DNA of 64,000 bases from assembly GCF_029714205.1 (NCBI RefSeq), contig NZ_CP121648.1:2790001-2854000 (forward strand), read 5' to 3'. The translations under genes were made by a program, and so were the position numbers. Source of the stretch: Methylobacterium sp. CB376. Its GTDB lineage: Bacteria > Pseudomonadota > Alphaproteobacteria > Rhizobiales > Beijerinckiaceae. A model generated the notes under the pieces. The model searched no databases, was not told the origin of the DNA, and saw only the letters and a program-made list of their open reading frames with translations. Shown here piece after piece: positions 1 through 11,567 of this stretch. Numbering within the stretch: the first letter of the stretch is position 1; each line of letters begins with the position of its first letter.

Positions 1-1409
1 TGCTGGAGGTGGACCGGCCCGACCTCACGCGCACCATGGCCCAGCAGCTGCGCGACGACGTGCGCCGGGCCCTGCGCGAGGAGGGGGTGCAGGCGGATGG
101 CGGCGTCCAGATCACGCCGCGGGGCGTGCAGCTGCGCGTCAGCGATCCGGCGGCCCGCGCCAAGGCCCTGCCGAAGCTGCAGGCCCTGTCGCAGCCGGTG
201 ACGGACGCGGTGCTCGGCCAGACCGGCGCCCGCACCCTCGAGGTGCGCGACGAGCCGAACGGCACGATCCAGCTCACCTTCACGGAGGCGGGCACCAACG
301 CCCGGGTGCGCCGGGCGGTCCAGCAGGCGATCGAGGTGGTGCGCCGCCGCGTCGACCTCGGCGGCACGACGGAACCCTCGATCCAGCAGCAAGGGGCCGA
401 CCGCATCCTCGTCCAGGTGCCGGGCCTGCAGGATCCCCAGCGCCTGGAGGAGCAGCTCGGCAAGACCGCCAAGCTCGAATTCCGCATGCTCGCCGACAGC
501 GCGGCCGGCGACGTCGACCTGCTGCCCTCCCGCGATTCCAACGGCCAGAAGGTGCCGGTCGAGCGCCGCGTGATGGCCGACGGCGCCGACCTGACCGACG
601 CGCAGCCGGGCTTCGACCAGAAGACCAACGAGCCGATCGTCAACTTCAAGTTCAACCTGCGCGGCGCCCAGCGCTTCGGCCAGGCGACGAGCGAGAATGT
701 CGGCCGCCCGATGGCGATCGTCCTCGACAACGAGGTGGTGTCGGCGCCCCGCATCCTGCAGCCGATCACCGGCGGGCAGGGCCAGATCTCGGGCCGCTTC
801 ACGGTGCAGCAGGCCAACGACCTCTCGGTCCTGCTGCGCGCCGGTGCCCTGCCGGCCAAGCTCAACATCATCGAGCGCCGCACCGTCGGGCCGGGCCTCG
901 GCCGCGACTCGATCGAGGCCGGCAAGCTCGCCACCATCGCGGCCACGGTCCTGGTCGTGACCATGATGTTCGCCTGCTACGGCGTCTTCGGTCTCTTCGC
1001 CAACATCGCCCTGATGGTCCATGTCGGCCTCATCCTGGGCCTGATGTCGGTGCTGGAGGCGACCATGACGCTGCCGGGCATCGCCGGCATCGTGCTCACC
1101 ATCGGCACCGCCGTCGACTCGAACGTGCTCATCTACGAGCGCGTGCGCGAGGAGGTGCGGGCCGGTCGCTCGATCCCCTCCGCCCTGCAGGCGGGCTTCG
1201 ACCGCGCCTTCGCCACCATCGTCGATTCGAACTCGACCATGGCGATCGCCGCCATCATCCTGTTCTTCATGGGGTCGGGACCGGTCCGCGGCTTCGCGGT
1301 GGTGTTCATCCTCGGCATCCTCACCACCGTGATCACCGCGGTCACCCTGACCCGGATGATGATCGCCGTCTGGTATCACCGCTTCCGGCCGAAGGTGCTG
1401 CCGATCTGA
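1..1409 (+). CDS. secD: Protein translocase subunit SecD, 5'-truncated by window edge
   Basis: SecD works with SecF in the inner membrane, using the proton gradient to help SecYEG complete protein export. The frame is open to the left edge, so the N-terminus (first membrane segment and start) is missing; the GTG at 9 is only an internal Val. About 468 residues are visible: most of the periplasmic P1 region, then 'AIVLDNEVVSAPRI' and 'QANDLSVLLRAGALP' just before the membrane part, then the five C-terminal transmembrane segments with 'TIGTAVDSNVLIYERVREE', the conserved Asp region of the proton path. secF follows after 106 bp, as in many alphaproteobacteria. Identification is by family motifs and gene order. 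Confidence 0.97.
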   Translation, partial: LEVDRPDLTRTMAQQLRDDVRRALREEGVQADGGVQITPRGVQLRVSDPAARAKALPKLQALSQPVTDAVLGQTGARTLEVRDEPNGTIQLTFTEAGTNARVRRAVQQAIEVVRRRVDLGGTTEPSIQQQGADRILVQVPGLQDPQRLEEQLGKTAKLEFRMLADSAAGDVDLLPSRDSNGQKVPVERRVMADGADLTDAQPGFDQKTNEPIVNFKFNLRGAQRFGQATSENVGRPMAIVLDNEVVSAPRILQPITGGQGQISGRFTVQQANDLSVLLRAGALPAKLNIIERRTVGPGLGRDSIEAGKLATIAATVLVVTMMFACYGVFGLFANIALMVHVGLILGLMSVLEATMTLPGIAGIVLTIGTAVDSNVLIYERVREEVRAGRSIPSALQAGFDRAFATIVDSNSTMAIAAIILFFMGSGPVRGFAVVFILGILTTVITAVTLTRMMIAVWYHRFRPKVLPI

Positions 1410-1468
1410 CCGCCGAAATCCGCGCCGCCCCCGCGGCGGCGCTCCTCCGGGACCGCTCCGCGTCCCGG

Positions 1469-1488
1469 CGGGACGGTCGACCGTCCCG
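1469..1488. other. Perfect 20-bp palindrome between secD and secF
   Basis: The 20 bases form a perfect dyad centred on GTCGAC, 27 bp upstream of the secF start. No T-run follows, so it is a poor intrinsic terminator. It could be a hairpin in the secD-secF message or an operator. Function is not shown by sequence. Confidence 0.6.
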
Positions 1489-1515
1489 GCAGCGCCCGAC
1501 CTTTCGAGACCCGCG

Positions 1516-2466
1516 ATGCGCCTCCTCCGCCTCTGGCCCGACGAATCCCACTTCGACTTCATGCGCCTGCGGCGCTTCAGCTTCCCGCTCTCGGCGCTGA
1601 TGTCGGTGGGGACGCTGGTGCTGTTCCTGATCATCGGGCTCAATTTCGGCATCGACTTCAAGGGCGGCACCCTGATCGAGCTGCGCCCGAAGGCCGGCCA
1701 ATCGGACGTGGCCTCGGTGCGCCACACCGCCAACGGCTTCGGCTTCGGCGAGACCGAGGTGCAGGAATTCGGCAATCAGGGCGCGATCTCGATCCGCTTC
1801 CCGCTCCAGGCCGGCGGCGAGACCGGGCAGACCCTGGTGATGCAGAAGGCCCACGAGGCCTTCGACAGGGACTACGCCTTCGACCGCGTCGAGACCGTCG
1901 GGCCCCGCGTGTCGGGCGAGCTCGTGCAGTCGGGCACGATCGGCGTCGTCCTGTCGGTCGTGGCGGTGCTGCTCTACCTCTGGTTCCGGTTCGAGCGGGA
2001 ACTGGCGCTGGGCGCCATTGTCGGCACGCTCCACGACATCGTGCTCACCGTCGGCGTCTTCGTGATCTCCCGGATCGAGTTCAACATGACCTCGATCGCC
2101 GCCATCCTCACCATCGTGGGCTACTCGCTGAACGAGACCGTAGTGGTGTTCGATCGCACCCGCGAGCTGATGCGGCGCTACAAGACCATGCCGACCGAGG
2201 AACTGCTCAACCGCTCGATCAACTCGACCATGTCGCGCACGGTGATGACCGCGACCTCGACCGCCCTGTCGCTGGTCGCCCTGGTGCTGTTCGGCGGCGA
2301 GGCGATCAAGGGATTCTCGGTCGTGATGTTGATCGGCGTGGTGATCTGCACCTACTCGGCGATCTTCATCTCGTCGCCGTTCCTGATCTATATCGGCCTG
2401 CAGGCCGGCGGCGGGATCCGGGCGACCGGGCGCGACCCCGCGGCCCTGCCGCAGGCGGCCGAATGA
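1516..2466 (+). CDS. secF: Protein translocase subunit SecF
   Basis: SecF is the partner of SecD in the proton-driven accessory complex of the Sec translocon. The 316-residue protein has the usual layout: an N-terminal membrane segment, 'NFGIDFKGGTLIELRP' at about residues 48-63, a small periplasmic domain, then five membrane segments including 'SLNETVVVFDRTRE', the SecF counterpart of the SecD proton-path motif. The ATG at 1516 gives the normal SecF length and N-terminus. Its stop overlaps the start of the next gene as ATGA, which suggests translational coupling to the Mth938-type gene. Full length, with no defects seen. Confidence 0.97.
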   Translation: MRLLRLWPDESHFDFMRLRRFSFPLSALMSVGTLVLFLIIGLNFGIDFKGGTLIELRPKAGQSDVASVRHTANGFGFGETEVQEFGNQGAISIRFPLQAGGETGQTLVMQKAHEAFDRDYAFDRVETVGPRVSGELVQSGTIGVVLSVVAVLLYLWFRFERELALGAIVGTLHDIVLTVGVFVISRIEFNMTSIAAILTIVGYSLNETVVVFDRTRELMRRYKTMPTEELLNRSINSTMSRTVMTATSTALSLVALVLFGGEAIKGFSVVMLIGVVICTYSAIFISSPFLIYIGLQAGGGIRATGRDPAALPQAAE

Positions 2467-2852
2467 GCGGGGAGGGCCGCCTGCACGAAGGCTTCGTCCC
2501 CGGGCGCCACCTGATCGACGCCTACGGGGCGGGGGGGTTCCGCTTCGCCGAGATGTCGCATCGCGGCTCGATCCTGGCCCTGCCCTCGGGCATCCACGCC
2601 TGGGCGGTGACGGAGGCGGCCGGCATCGACGCGGCGAGCCTCGCCCCCGTCCTGGCGGCCTCCGGCGAGGTCGATCTCCTGCTGATCGGCACCGGGCGCG
2701 AGATCGCGTTCCTGCCGGACGCCCTGCGCCGGCGCCTGCGGGAGGCCGGGATCGGCCTCGACGTGATGCAGACCGGGGCGGCCGCGCGCACCTACAACAT
2801 CCTGGCGGCGGAGAACCGCAAGGTCGCGGCGGCCCTGATCGCGGTGGCGTGA
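2463..2852 (+). CDS. Mth938/DUF498-family protein (NDUFAF3-like)
   Basis: A 129-residue single-domain protein of the Mth938-like (DUF498) family, whose mitochondrial member NDUFAF3 is a complex I assembly factor. Visible family features are 'LALPSGIHAWAV', 'LLIGTGREIAFLP' and the C-terminal 'MQTGAAARTYNILAAENRK'. It overlaps secF by four bases at its start and the next gene by four bases at its end, so the three are probably one translationally coupled unit. The biochemical activity of bacterial members is not established. A role in membrane insertion or complex I assembly is inferred from the eukaryotic homologue and the SecDF neighbourhood. Confidence 0.88.
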   Translation: MSGEGRLHEGFVPGRHLIDAYGAGGFRFAEMSHRGSILALPSGIHAWAVTEAAGIDAASLAPVLAASGEVDLLLIGTGREIAFLPDALRRRLREAGIGLDVMQTGAAARTYNILAAENRKVAAALIAVA

Positions 2853-3724
2853 GGATGGGCGCCGAGACGGCCAGGAACGGCCTGGACTGGGCCTACGCCC
2901 ATTGCGAGGCGCTGGTGCGCGAGGGCGACCCCGACCGCTACTTCGCCGCCCTGTTCGCCCCGGCGGGGAAGCGGCCGCACCTCTTCGCGCTCCACGCCTT
3001 CAACCTGGAGGTCGCCCGCGTGCGCGACGCGGTGTCGAACCCGATGCCGGGCGAACTGCGCCTGCAATGGTGGCGCGACGCGCTCCAGGGCGAGGCGCGC
3101 GGCGACGTGCGCGCCCACCCGGTCGCCGCCGCCCTCGACGACACGCTGGTGCGCCACCGCCTGCCGCGCCAGCCGCTGGTGGCGCTGGTCGATGCCCGCG
3201 TCTTCGACCTCTACGACGACCCGATGCCCTCGACCCACGACCTCGAAGGCTATTGCGGCGAGACCGCCTCCAGCCTGTTCCGGCTCGCCAGCATCGTGCT
3301 GGCGGATGGCGGCGAGCCGGGCGGGGCCGCGGCGGCCGGCCACGCCGGCGTCGCCTACGCGGTGGCGGGGCTGCTGCGCGCGCTGCCCTGGCACGCGAGG
3401 CGCGGCCAGGTCTATCTCCCGGCCGACATCCTCGCCCGCCACGGCGTCACCCGCGAGGACATCGTGGCGGGCCGCGGCGGCCCGGGCCTGAAGGGCGCCT
3501 GCGCGGATCTGCGCGCCCTCGCCCGGCGCCACGTCGCCGCCTGCGCCAAGGAGCGCGGCGACCTCGCGGCCGCCGGCGCGCCGGCCCTGCTGCCGGTCGC
3601 CCTGGTCGAGCCCTACCTGCGCGCCATGGAGCGGCCCGGCTACGAGCCCCTGCGCAGCGTGATCGAGATTCCCCGCTGGCGGCGGGTGCTCCGCCTGTGG
3701 CGGGCGGCGCGCGCCGGGGCCTGA
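2849..3724 (+). CDS. Squalene/phytoene synthase-fold protein (NDUFAF6-like)
   Basis: A 291-residue protein with the squalene/phytoene synthase fold. Recognisable parts are 'HLFALHAFNLEVARVRDAV', 'LRLQWWRDAL', 'YCGETASSLFRLA' and 'RRGQVYLPADIL'. The two Asp-rich DxxxD motifs that bind the diphosphate in true synthases are absent at the expected places, as in mitochondrial NDUFAF6, a complex I assembly factor. It overlaps the NDUFAF3-like gene by ATGA. Annotation pipelines often call such proteins phytoene synthase; the missing Asp motifs and the neighbour argue against isoprenoid synthesis. The function is therefore inferred, not shown. Confidence 0.85.
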   Translation: MRMGAETARNGLDWAYAHCEALVREGDPDRYFAALFAPAGKRPHLFALHAFNLEVARVRDAVSNPMPGELRLQWWRDALQGEARGDVRAHPVAAALDDTLVRHRLPRQPLVALVDARVFDLYDDPMPSTHDLEGYCGETASSLFRLASIVLADGGEPGGAAAAGHAGVAYAVAGLLRALPWHARRGQVYLPADILARHGVTREDIVAGRGGPGLKGACADLRALARRHVAACAKERGDLAAAGAPALLPVALVEPYLRAMERPGYEPLRSVIEIPRWRRVLRLWRAARAGA

Positions 3725-3727
3725 GAC

Positions 3728-3825
3728 GGGATCCGGTTGATCGAGGCGGATCCCGGATCACGCGCCCGCGCGGCGCCTGAGCGAAGCTCTCATCCGCCAC
3801 CCCGAAGGGATCGATCGGATCCGGT
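3728..3825. repeat. Dispersed intergenic repeat, copy A (divergent)
   Basis: This lies between the tail-to-tail NDUFAF6-like gene and trmFO. It starts with a hairpin made from GGGATCC and GGATCCC arms and continues with GCCCGCGCGGCGCCTGAGCG, which recurs in copies B (37.8 kb) and C (52.2 kb). The last part is diverged from those copies. It may also serve as a bidirectional transcription stop. Confidence 0.65.
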
Positions 3826-3864
3826 ATGGGACGCCGCCGATCGGCCCCGGCCCGGACCCGGCCC

Positions 3865-5286
3865 CTATTCCGCCGCGGCGGGCAGGCCCGGCTCGCCGAG
3901 CCACGCGGCGAGGTCGGCCCGGGCCCGGTCGGTCAGCGCGCGCTTCTTGGCCTGCGCCTTCTCGGGCCCGCGCAGGCGGCGGCCGTCCGGCGCCTTCGGG
4001 GCGTGGTCGAGGGGCGGGAAGAGGCCGAAATTGACGTTCATCGGCTGGAACGAGCGCGGCGCCCCGACCTCCTCGGCGCTGACGTGCCCGCCCGTGATGT
4101 GGGCGATCAGGGCGCCGAGCGCCGTCGTCGGGGGCAGGGGGGCGAGGGCGCGGCCCCGGCGCTCGGCCGCGGCGTAGCGGCCCGCCATCAGCCCCACCGC
4201 CGCGCTCTCGACGTAGCCCTCGCAGCCGGTGATCTGGCCGGCGAAGCGCAGGCGCGGCGCGGCCTTCAGGCGCAGCGTCGCGTCGAGGAGCCGCGGCGAA
4301 TCGAGGTAGGTGTTGCGGTGCAGGCCGCCGAGCCGGGCGAACTCGGCCCTCTCCAGGCCCGGGATGGTGCGGAAGATCCGCACCTGCTCGGCGTGGCGCA
4401 GCTTCGTCTGGAACCCGACCATGTTGTAGAGCGTGCCGAGCGCGTTGTCCTGGCGCAGCTGCACGATGGCGTAGGCCTTCACGGTCGGATTGTGCGGGTT
4501 GGTCAGGCCGAAGGGCTTCATCGGCCCGTGGCGCAGGGTCTCGGGCCCGCGCTCGGCCATCACCTCGACCGGCAGGCAGCCGTCGAAATAGGGCGTCGAG
4601 GCCTCCCACTCCTTGAAGGAGGTGGTCTCGCCCGCGCGCAGGGCCGCCACGAAGGCCTCGTACTGCGCCCGGTCCATCGGGCAGTTGATGTAGTCGGCGC
4701 CCGTGCCGCCCGGCCCGGCCTTGTCGTAGCGCGACTGGAACCACGCCACGCCCATGTCGATCGACTCGCGGTGCACGATCGGCGCGATCGCGTCGAAGAA
4801 GGCGAGGGACTCGGCACCGGTCAGGCCGCGGATCGCCTCGGCGAGGCCGGGCGCCGTGAGCGGGCCGGTCGCCACGATCACGCTGTCCCAGGAGGCGGGC
4901 GGGAGCCCGTCGATCTCCTCGCGGGCGATCGTGACCAGCGGATGGGCTTCGAGCGCCCGCGTCACCGCCCGGGAGAAGCCCTCGCGGTCGACCGCCAGCG
5001 CGCCCCCGGCCGGCACCTGGTTCGCGTCCCCGGCCCGCATGATCAGCGAGCCCAGGCGGCGCATCTCCTGGTGCAGCAGCCCGACCGCGTTCAGCGCCGC
5101 GTCGTCGGAGCGGAAGGAGTTGGAGCAGACGAGTTCGGCGAGGCCGTCCGTGCGGTGCGCCTCGGTCGCCCGCAGGGGCCGCATCTCGTGCAGCACGACC
5201 GGGAGGCCGGCCTCGGCGATCTGCCAGGCGGCTTCGGAGCCGGCGAGGCCGCCGCCGACGACGTGGATGGGGGAGGATCCGGACAT
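3865..5286 (-). CDS. trmFO: tRNA (uracil-5-)-methyltransferase TrmFO
   Basis: TrmFO (old name Gid) is the folate- and FAD-dependent enzyme that makes m5U54 in the T-loop of tRNA. The N-terminal '[18 protein letters not shown]' is the FAD-binding Rossmann motif at about residues 8-25, followed by 'VVLHEMRP' and '[12 protein letters not shown]', both highly characteristic of the family. The middle has '[14 protein letters not shown]' and 'QTKLRHAEQ', and the C-terminus '[12 protein letters not shown]'. The ATG at 5286 gives 473 residues and places the FAD motif at the very N-terminus; the frame stays open further upstream but without family-like sequence. It is transcribed away from the secDF group. 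Confidence 0.96.
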
Positions 5287-5420
5287 GCCCCGGCATATCG
5301 GATCCGCCGGTCCCGAATCAACGCGGCACCGCCGGCGGGGCAGGGCAGACATGCGAACGCCCGCCGGAGGGGCGGGCGCGGGACGGCCGAAGGCGCGTCG
5401 GTGTCGGAGCTGCGAGGCGA

Positions 5421-5573
5421 TCAGGCCGCGTGCGTGCGCGCGATGCCGACGATGTCCGAGCGGCTGATGCCGAGATCGTCGAGCTCGCGGTCGGTCAGGC
5501 GGGACAGTTCGACGACGGTCTCGCGGTAGCGCAGGTACGCGCGGATCTTGCTGAGGATGACGGACACGAACAT
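5421..5573 (-). CDS. DUF1127 small protein
   Basis: A 50-residue protein ending in the typical DUF1127 module '[19 protein letters not shown]'. Small Arg-rich DUF1127 proteins are common in alphaproteobacteria; some have been linked to RNA metabolism and phosphate or stress responses, but nothing here shows the role. The start ATG at 5573 is preceded by an AAGGGG ribosome site; the frame runs further upstream but the extra residues do not resemble the family. It sits alone between trmFO and the trypsin/PDZ protein, with both neighbours on the same strand. Confidence 0.9.
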
Positions 5574-5830
5574 GGTGGTTGACCCCTTGGTGGGCAGCTC
5601 CTGCCGCCCGTGGCGGCATCGGCGCCTAATTCTGTTGCAACGCACCATATGGGGAAGCGGCCCCGCCTGAGGAGTCGCGGGACCGTAGGTCAGGCATGCA
5701 CCCTCGGAATGCGCAGAGTAGGAAATCGTCAACCCTCTGCGCTGCGCGCAGAACAGGCAGCCGTGCGGCCGCGGCCACGCCATGCTGCACGTGCGAAGGG
5801 CAGGCAAAGATCAGGGGAGCCGGATCGCCC

Positions 5831-6802
5831 TCAGTGGAAGCGGGGCGCGAGCAGGAAGCGCTCGCGGTCGGCCGACTGCACGGTGACGGCGAGGGTGCGG
5901 CCGTCGCGCCGGACGGTGAGCGGCACCGCCACCCCGGCCTCGCCGAGGGCCCAGACCTGGCGGAAGAAGCCGCCGAGATCCGGCACGGGCGCGCCCGCCA
6001 CGTCCAGGACGGTGTCGCCGGAGCGCAGGTCGGCCGCGGCGGCGGGCCCGCTCTTGGCGAGGCCCATCACGACGACCTCGTCGTCGATCTCGGTGGCGTA
6101 GAGGCCGAGCCAGGGGCGCGGCGGGCGCGCCACCCGGCCCCGGCTGGTCAGGTCGTCGAGGATCGGCGTGAGCAGGTCGATCGGCACCGCCATGTTGAGG
6201 GCCCGCGCCTCGCTGCCGCCCTGCTGCAATTGCAGCGAGCCGATGCCGAGGAGGTCGCCGTTCGGGCCGATCAGCCCGGCCCCGCCCCAGTGGGGGTGGG
6301 AGGGTGCCGTGAAGATCGCGTCGTCCAGGACGTATTCCCAGTAGCCCGCGAAGCTCTGGCGGGCCACGACCTTGGCGGCCACCGCGCGGGACCGCCCGCC
6401 CGTCCCGGCGAAGATCGCGCCCTGGCCGACCTGCAGCGCGGCCGAGCGGCCGAGCGGCAGGACGGGGCAGTCGAGGCGGCCGAGCGCCTGAACCAGGCCG
6501 AAGCCCGTGACCGCGTCGAAGCCGACCACGTGGCCCGGCACGCTGCGGCCGTCCTGCGTCGTCAGCCAGACCGATTCGGCCTCGGTGATGAGGTAGCCGA
6601 TGGTGAGGACGAGGCCGTCCGCCCCGATCAGCACGCCGTTGCCGGCCCGCTCCGTGCCGAGCGCGTCGGCCGTGAAGGCGCCCTCCGGCACGCGGGCCGA
6701 GAGCGACAGCACCGCGGCGAGCGCCCGGTCGAGGTCGAACGCGTAATCGGCCGGCCGCGGCTGCGCCGCGAGGGGAATTTTCCAGTCGCCGGACGGCGCC
6801 AT
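5831..6802 (-). CDS. HtrA-like trypsin-fold/PDZ protein lacking the catalytic triad (pseudo-protease)
   Basis: The 323-residue protein has the architecture of S1C (HtrA/Deg) proteases: a chymotrypsin-fold domain at about 25-230 and a PDZ domain at about 240-320 ('WLGLYATEIDDEVVVMGL', 'GDTVLDVAGAPV'). The three catalytic positions are all replaced. Where DegP has TNNHVV this protein has 'LTIGYLI' (His to Tyr70); where DegP has DPRSDIAL it has 'DAVTGFGL' (Asp to Gly100); and where DegP has GNSGGAL it has 'PHWGGAGL' (Ser to Trp172). The frame is intact, so it is probably a functional non-protease, perhaps a peptide-binding or scaffold protein. No signal peptide is evident, so it may be cytoplasmic. 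Confidence 0.85.
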   Translation of the reverse strand: MAPSGDWKIPLAAQPRPADYAFDLDRALAAVLSLSARVPEGAFTADALGTERAGNGVLIGADGLVLTIGYLITEAESVWLTTQDGRSVPGHVVGFDAVTGFGLVQALGRLDCPVLPLGRSAALQVGQGAIFAGTGGRSRAVAAKVVARQSFAGYWEYVLDDAIFTAPSHPHWGGAGLIGPNGDLLGIGSLQLQQGGSEARALNMAVPIDLLTPILDDLTSRGRVARPPRPWLGLYATEIDDEVVVMGLAKSGPAAAADLRSGDTVLDVAGAPVPDLGGFFRQVWALGEAGVAVPLTVRRDGRTLAVTVQSADRERFLLAPRFH

Positions 6803-6886
6803 TCCGCCACCTCCTCACCGGCGCGCGTGGTCGGCCCGCCGTCCAGCCGAAATAGGTCGCGGCCCGCAAAGCAACACCCGAGCCGG

Positions 6887-6976
6887 CCGGCGCGAGGCGC
6901 CGGCGAAACGAAACACCCGGCGCGAGGCGCCGGCGACACGAAACACCCGGCGCGAGGTACCGGCAAAACGAAACCG
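6887..6976. repeat. Three tandem 30-bp repeats
   Basis: Three consecutive 30-bp units, each made of a small GC dyad (CCGGCGCGAGGCGCCGG) followed by a GAAACGAAACAC-like stretch. The first two differ by one base and the third is more diverged and merges into the terminator hairpin. They lie between the pseudo-protease start and the barrel-protein stop. Confidence 0.85.
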
Positions 6977-6996
6977 CCCGGCACGGGGCCGGGCGG
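6965..6996 (-). terminator. Intrinsic terminator of the outer-membrane protein gene
   Basis: On the minus strand a perfect 9-bp stem (CCGCCCGGC with GCCGGGCGG, five-base loop) is followed by TTTCGTTTT. It begins about 40 bp after the stop codon of the gene ending at 7037, as expected for its terminator. Confidence 0.85.
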
Positions 6997-7036
6997 TCGC
7001 GAGAGGGTGAGCCGGCGCCGGGCGCCGGCCGCCGGA

Positions 7037-8005
7037 TCAGTACTTGCGGATGATCGGCGCCGGGGCGGGCGCCGGAGCCGCGGCCGCCGTGTAGAGCGGC
7101 ACGATGATGCGGCCCCACACCTCGGTGTTCTCGGCGCGCGGCACGTCCGTCACGACGTCGCGGGCGACGTAGACCTGCGCCGTGGCGAAGCCGAAATCGT
7201 AGCCGACGAGGCCGCCGAGGGCGAAGCGGCCCCGGTTGCCGGCCGCGAGGCTGACCGCCCGCGTGTCGAAGTTGTAGGTGCCGTAGCCGATCGCACCGAT
7301 CTCGAACTTGCCGAACTTCTTCGTCGCCGTGAGGTCGAGGTTCAGCGAGTCGGAGATGATGAACGGGCCGCGGGTCGGGCCGGCGAGGCCCGGGAACTTG
7401 GCCGGCGAGTCGTAGATGTTTGCCGTCAGGTTGGCGGTCAGGTTCCAGCCGTCGCCGGTGTAGCTGCCCGCGATGCCGAACCGGTAGGTGTTCGAGGCGA
7501 GCTGGCCGAGAACCGGCGCACCCGCGAAGGTGCCGGCATTGGTGACGAGCACGCCGCGGTCGCCGTTCAGCTCGTTCAGGTAGGTACCACCGAGCAAGCT
7601 GACGCCGAAGTTGTTGCCGAGGTCGAAGGCCCAGATCGCGCCGATGAACGTGCCGACGTTGATCGACAGGTCGCGGATGCCGGCCGGACCACCGTTCTTG
7701 CCGAAGGCGAAGACGGTCGGCGGGGCGAGGGCGAGTTCGACGCGGCCGCCGCCGAGGACGACCGGGGTCGACCAGACCAGGACCGGGATGTTGACACCGA
7801 CGTCGACCGGCAGCGCGCCGGGGCCGTTGTCGGGCGTTTGGCGGTACAGGAACGTGTTGATCGCGTAGACACCTTCCGGCAGCGGAGCACCGACCGCCAG
7901 ACCCACCTGCTCACCCGGCACCGTCGTCGTCTGTGCGAACGCGCCCGTCGCCGTGAAGCCCAGAGAGAGAGCAGCCGCCCCCGCGGCGAGCCATTGCTTG
8001 ACCAT
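7037..8005 (-). CDS. Outer-membrane beta-barrel protein, MetA/phenol-degradation transporter family
   Basis: The 322-residue protein begins with a clear signal peptide (hydrophobic stretch, cleavage near 'TGAFAQ' at about residue 25). The mature part consists of alternating short hydrophobic strands and polar turns such as 'FGVSLLGGTYLNELNG' and 'FEIGAIGYGTYNF', typical of the meta-pathway phenol degradation-like family (PF13557) of outer-membrane proteins. It ends in a Pro/Ala-rich tail and 'IIRKY'. Family members are called transporters, but the substrate cannot be read from the sequence. It is monocistronic, with its own terminator and a 532-bp upstream gap. Confidence 0.8.
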   Translation of the reverse strand: MVKQWLAAGAAALSLGFTATGAFAQTTTVPGEQVGLAVGAPLPEGVYAINTFLYRQTPDNGPGALPVDVGVNIPVLVWSTPVVLGGGRVELALAPPTVFAFGKNGGPAGIRDLSINVGTFIGAIWAFDLGNNFGVSLLGGTYLNELNGDRGVLVTNAGTFAGAPVLGQLASNTYRFGIAGSYTGDGWNLTANLTANIYDSPAKFPGLAGPTRGPFIISDSLNLDLTATKKFGKFEIGAIGYGTYNFDTRAVSLAAGNRGRFALGGLVGYDFGFATAQVYVARDVVTDVPRAENTEVWGRIIVPLYTAAAAPAPAPAPIIRKY

Positions 8006-8537
8006 CTAAAGTTTCCTTCCCGCCGGTGCAGGCTGGCCCTTAGCTCTTCTCTCGACTGACAAGGACACCGCCTGCTTTTGCTACAGGCTTCGGCCGTCGC
8101 CGTCTCGAGCGCCCCTTCCAGCCCCGACACAGTCTGAACGATTTGATTTTTGTACAGCCACGCTCGGAACGCCAGCGGAATGCCCGGCCTGAAGGCAGTT
8201 GCGCTCGAACCGTTGCGCAAAAGTCGCAATTCGGTCACAGGCGGGGCGTGCATCGACTAGCAGCGCCGCAAACCCAATTGATCGAGAAAGCCCGGCTTGC
8301 GGCTGACGCGGCCTGTCCTTTGGTCGAAGTCGCGGGCATTTGCGGTCGTTTTCGCGGCCCCGGGCGTGCGCGGCCGGCCCGGAGCGACCCGGGCCGCGCG
8401 GACGCGGCCCCGCGCCGGCCCGGGCTCGGCAGATGTGCCACACCGGGCCGCACGGCCGCACGCATCCGCGCGCGGGCCCGCGCCGCCTCCCGAGCTCCGC
8501 GCTCGCGGCTTCCGCGCTCCCTTCGGGCGGGCCGCCC
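8006..8537. other. Gap without a supported gene
   Basis: This stretch contains the promoter region of the outer-membrane protein and the space after uvrA. Long open frames here are shadows produced by high GC. No RNA gene or clear promoter box could be assigned. Confidence 0.6.
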
Positions 8538-11450
<2,913 letters not shown>

Positions 11451-11567
11451 GCGGAGGCTCGCAGCGCAGCCGGGAAGGGGAGCGTCGGACCGGCGCCGGC
11501 AGGGTCCGGACCGGCCGTTCGTCGGCGAAGATGGGAGCGGATGCGCCGCCCGCCAACCCGCGTGCTA

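Noticed and set aside
2849..3724. Phytoene or squalene synthase in a carotenoid/hopanoid pathway
   Set aside because: Both Asp-rich substrate motifs are missing and no isoprenoid genes are near; it fits the NDUFAF6-like branch better.
3758..5529. Long forward and shifted minus frames over trmFO
   Set aside because: Composition is that of frame shadows; TrmFO explains the coding signal fully.
6887..6976. Possible CRISPR array
   Set aside because: Units are directly adjacent with no spacers, there are only three, and no cas genes are in the window. The same applies to the 16-bp arrays at 36489 and 38061.
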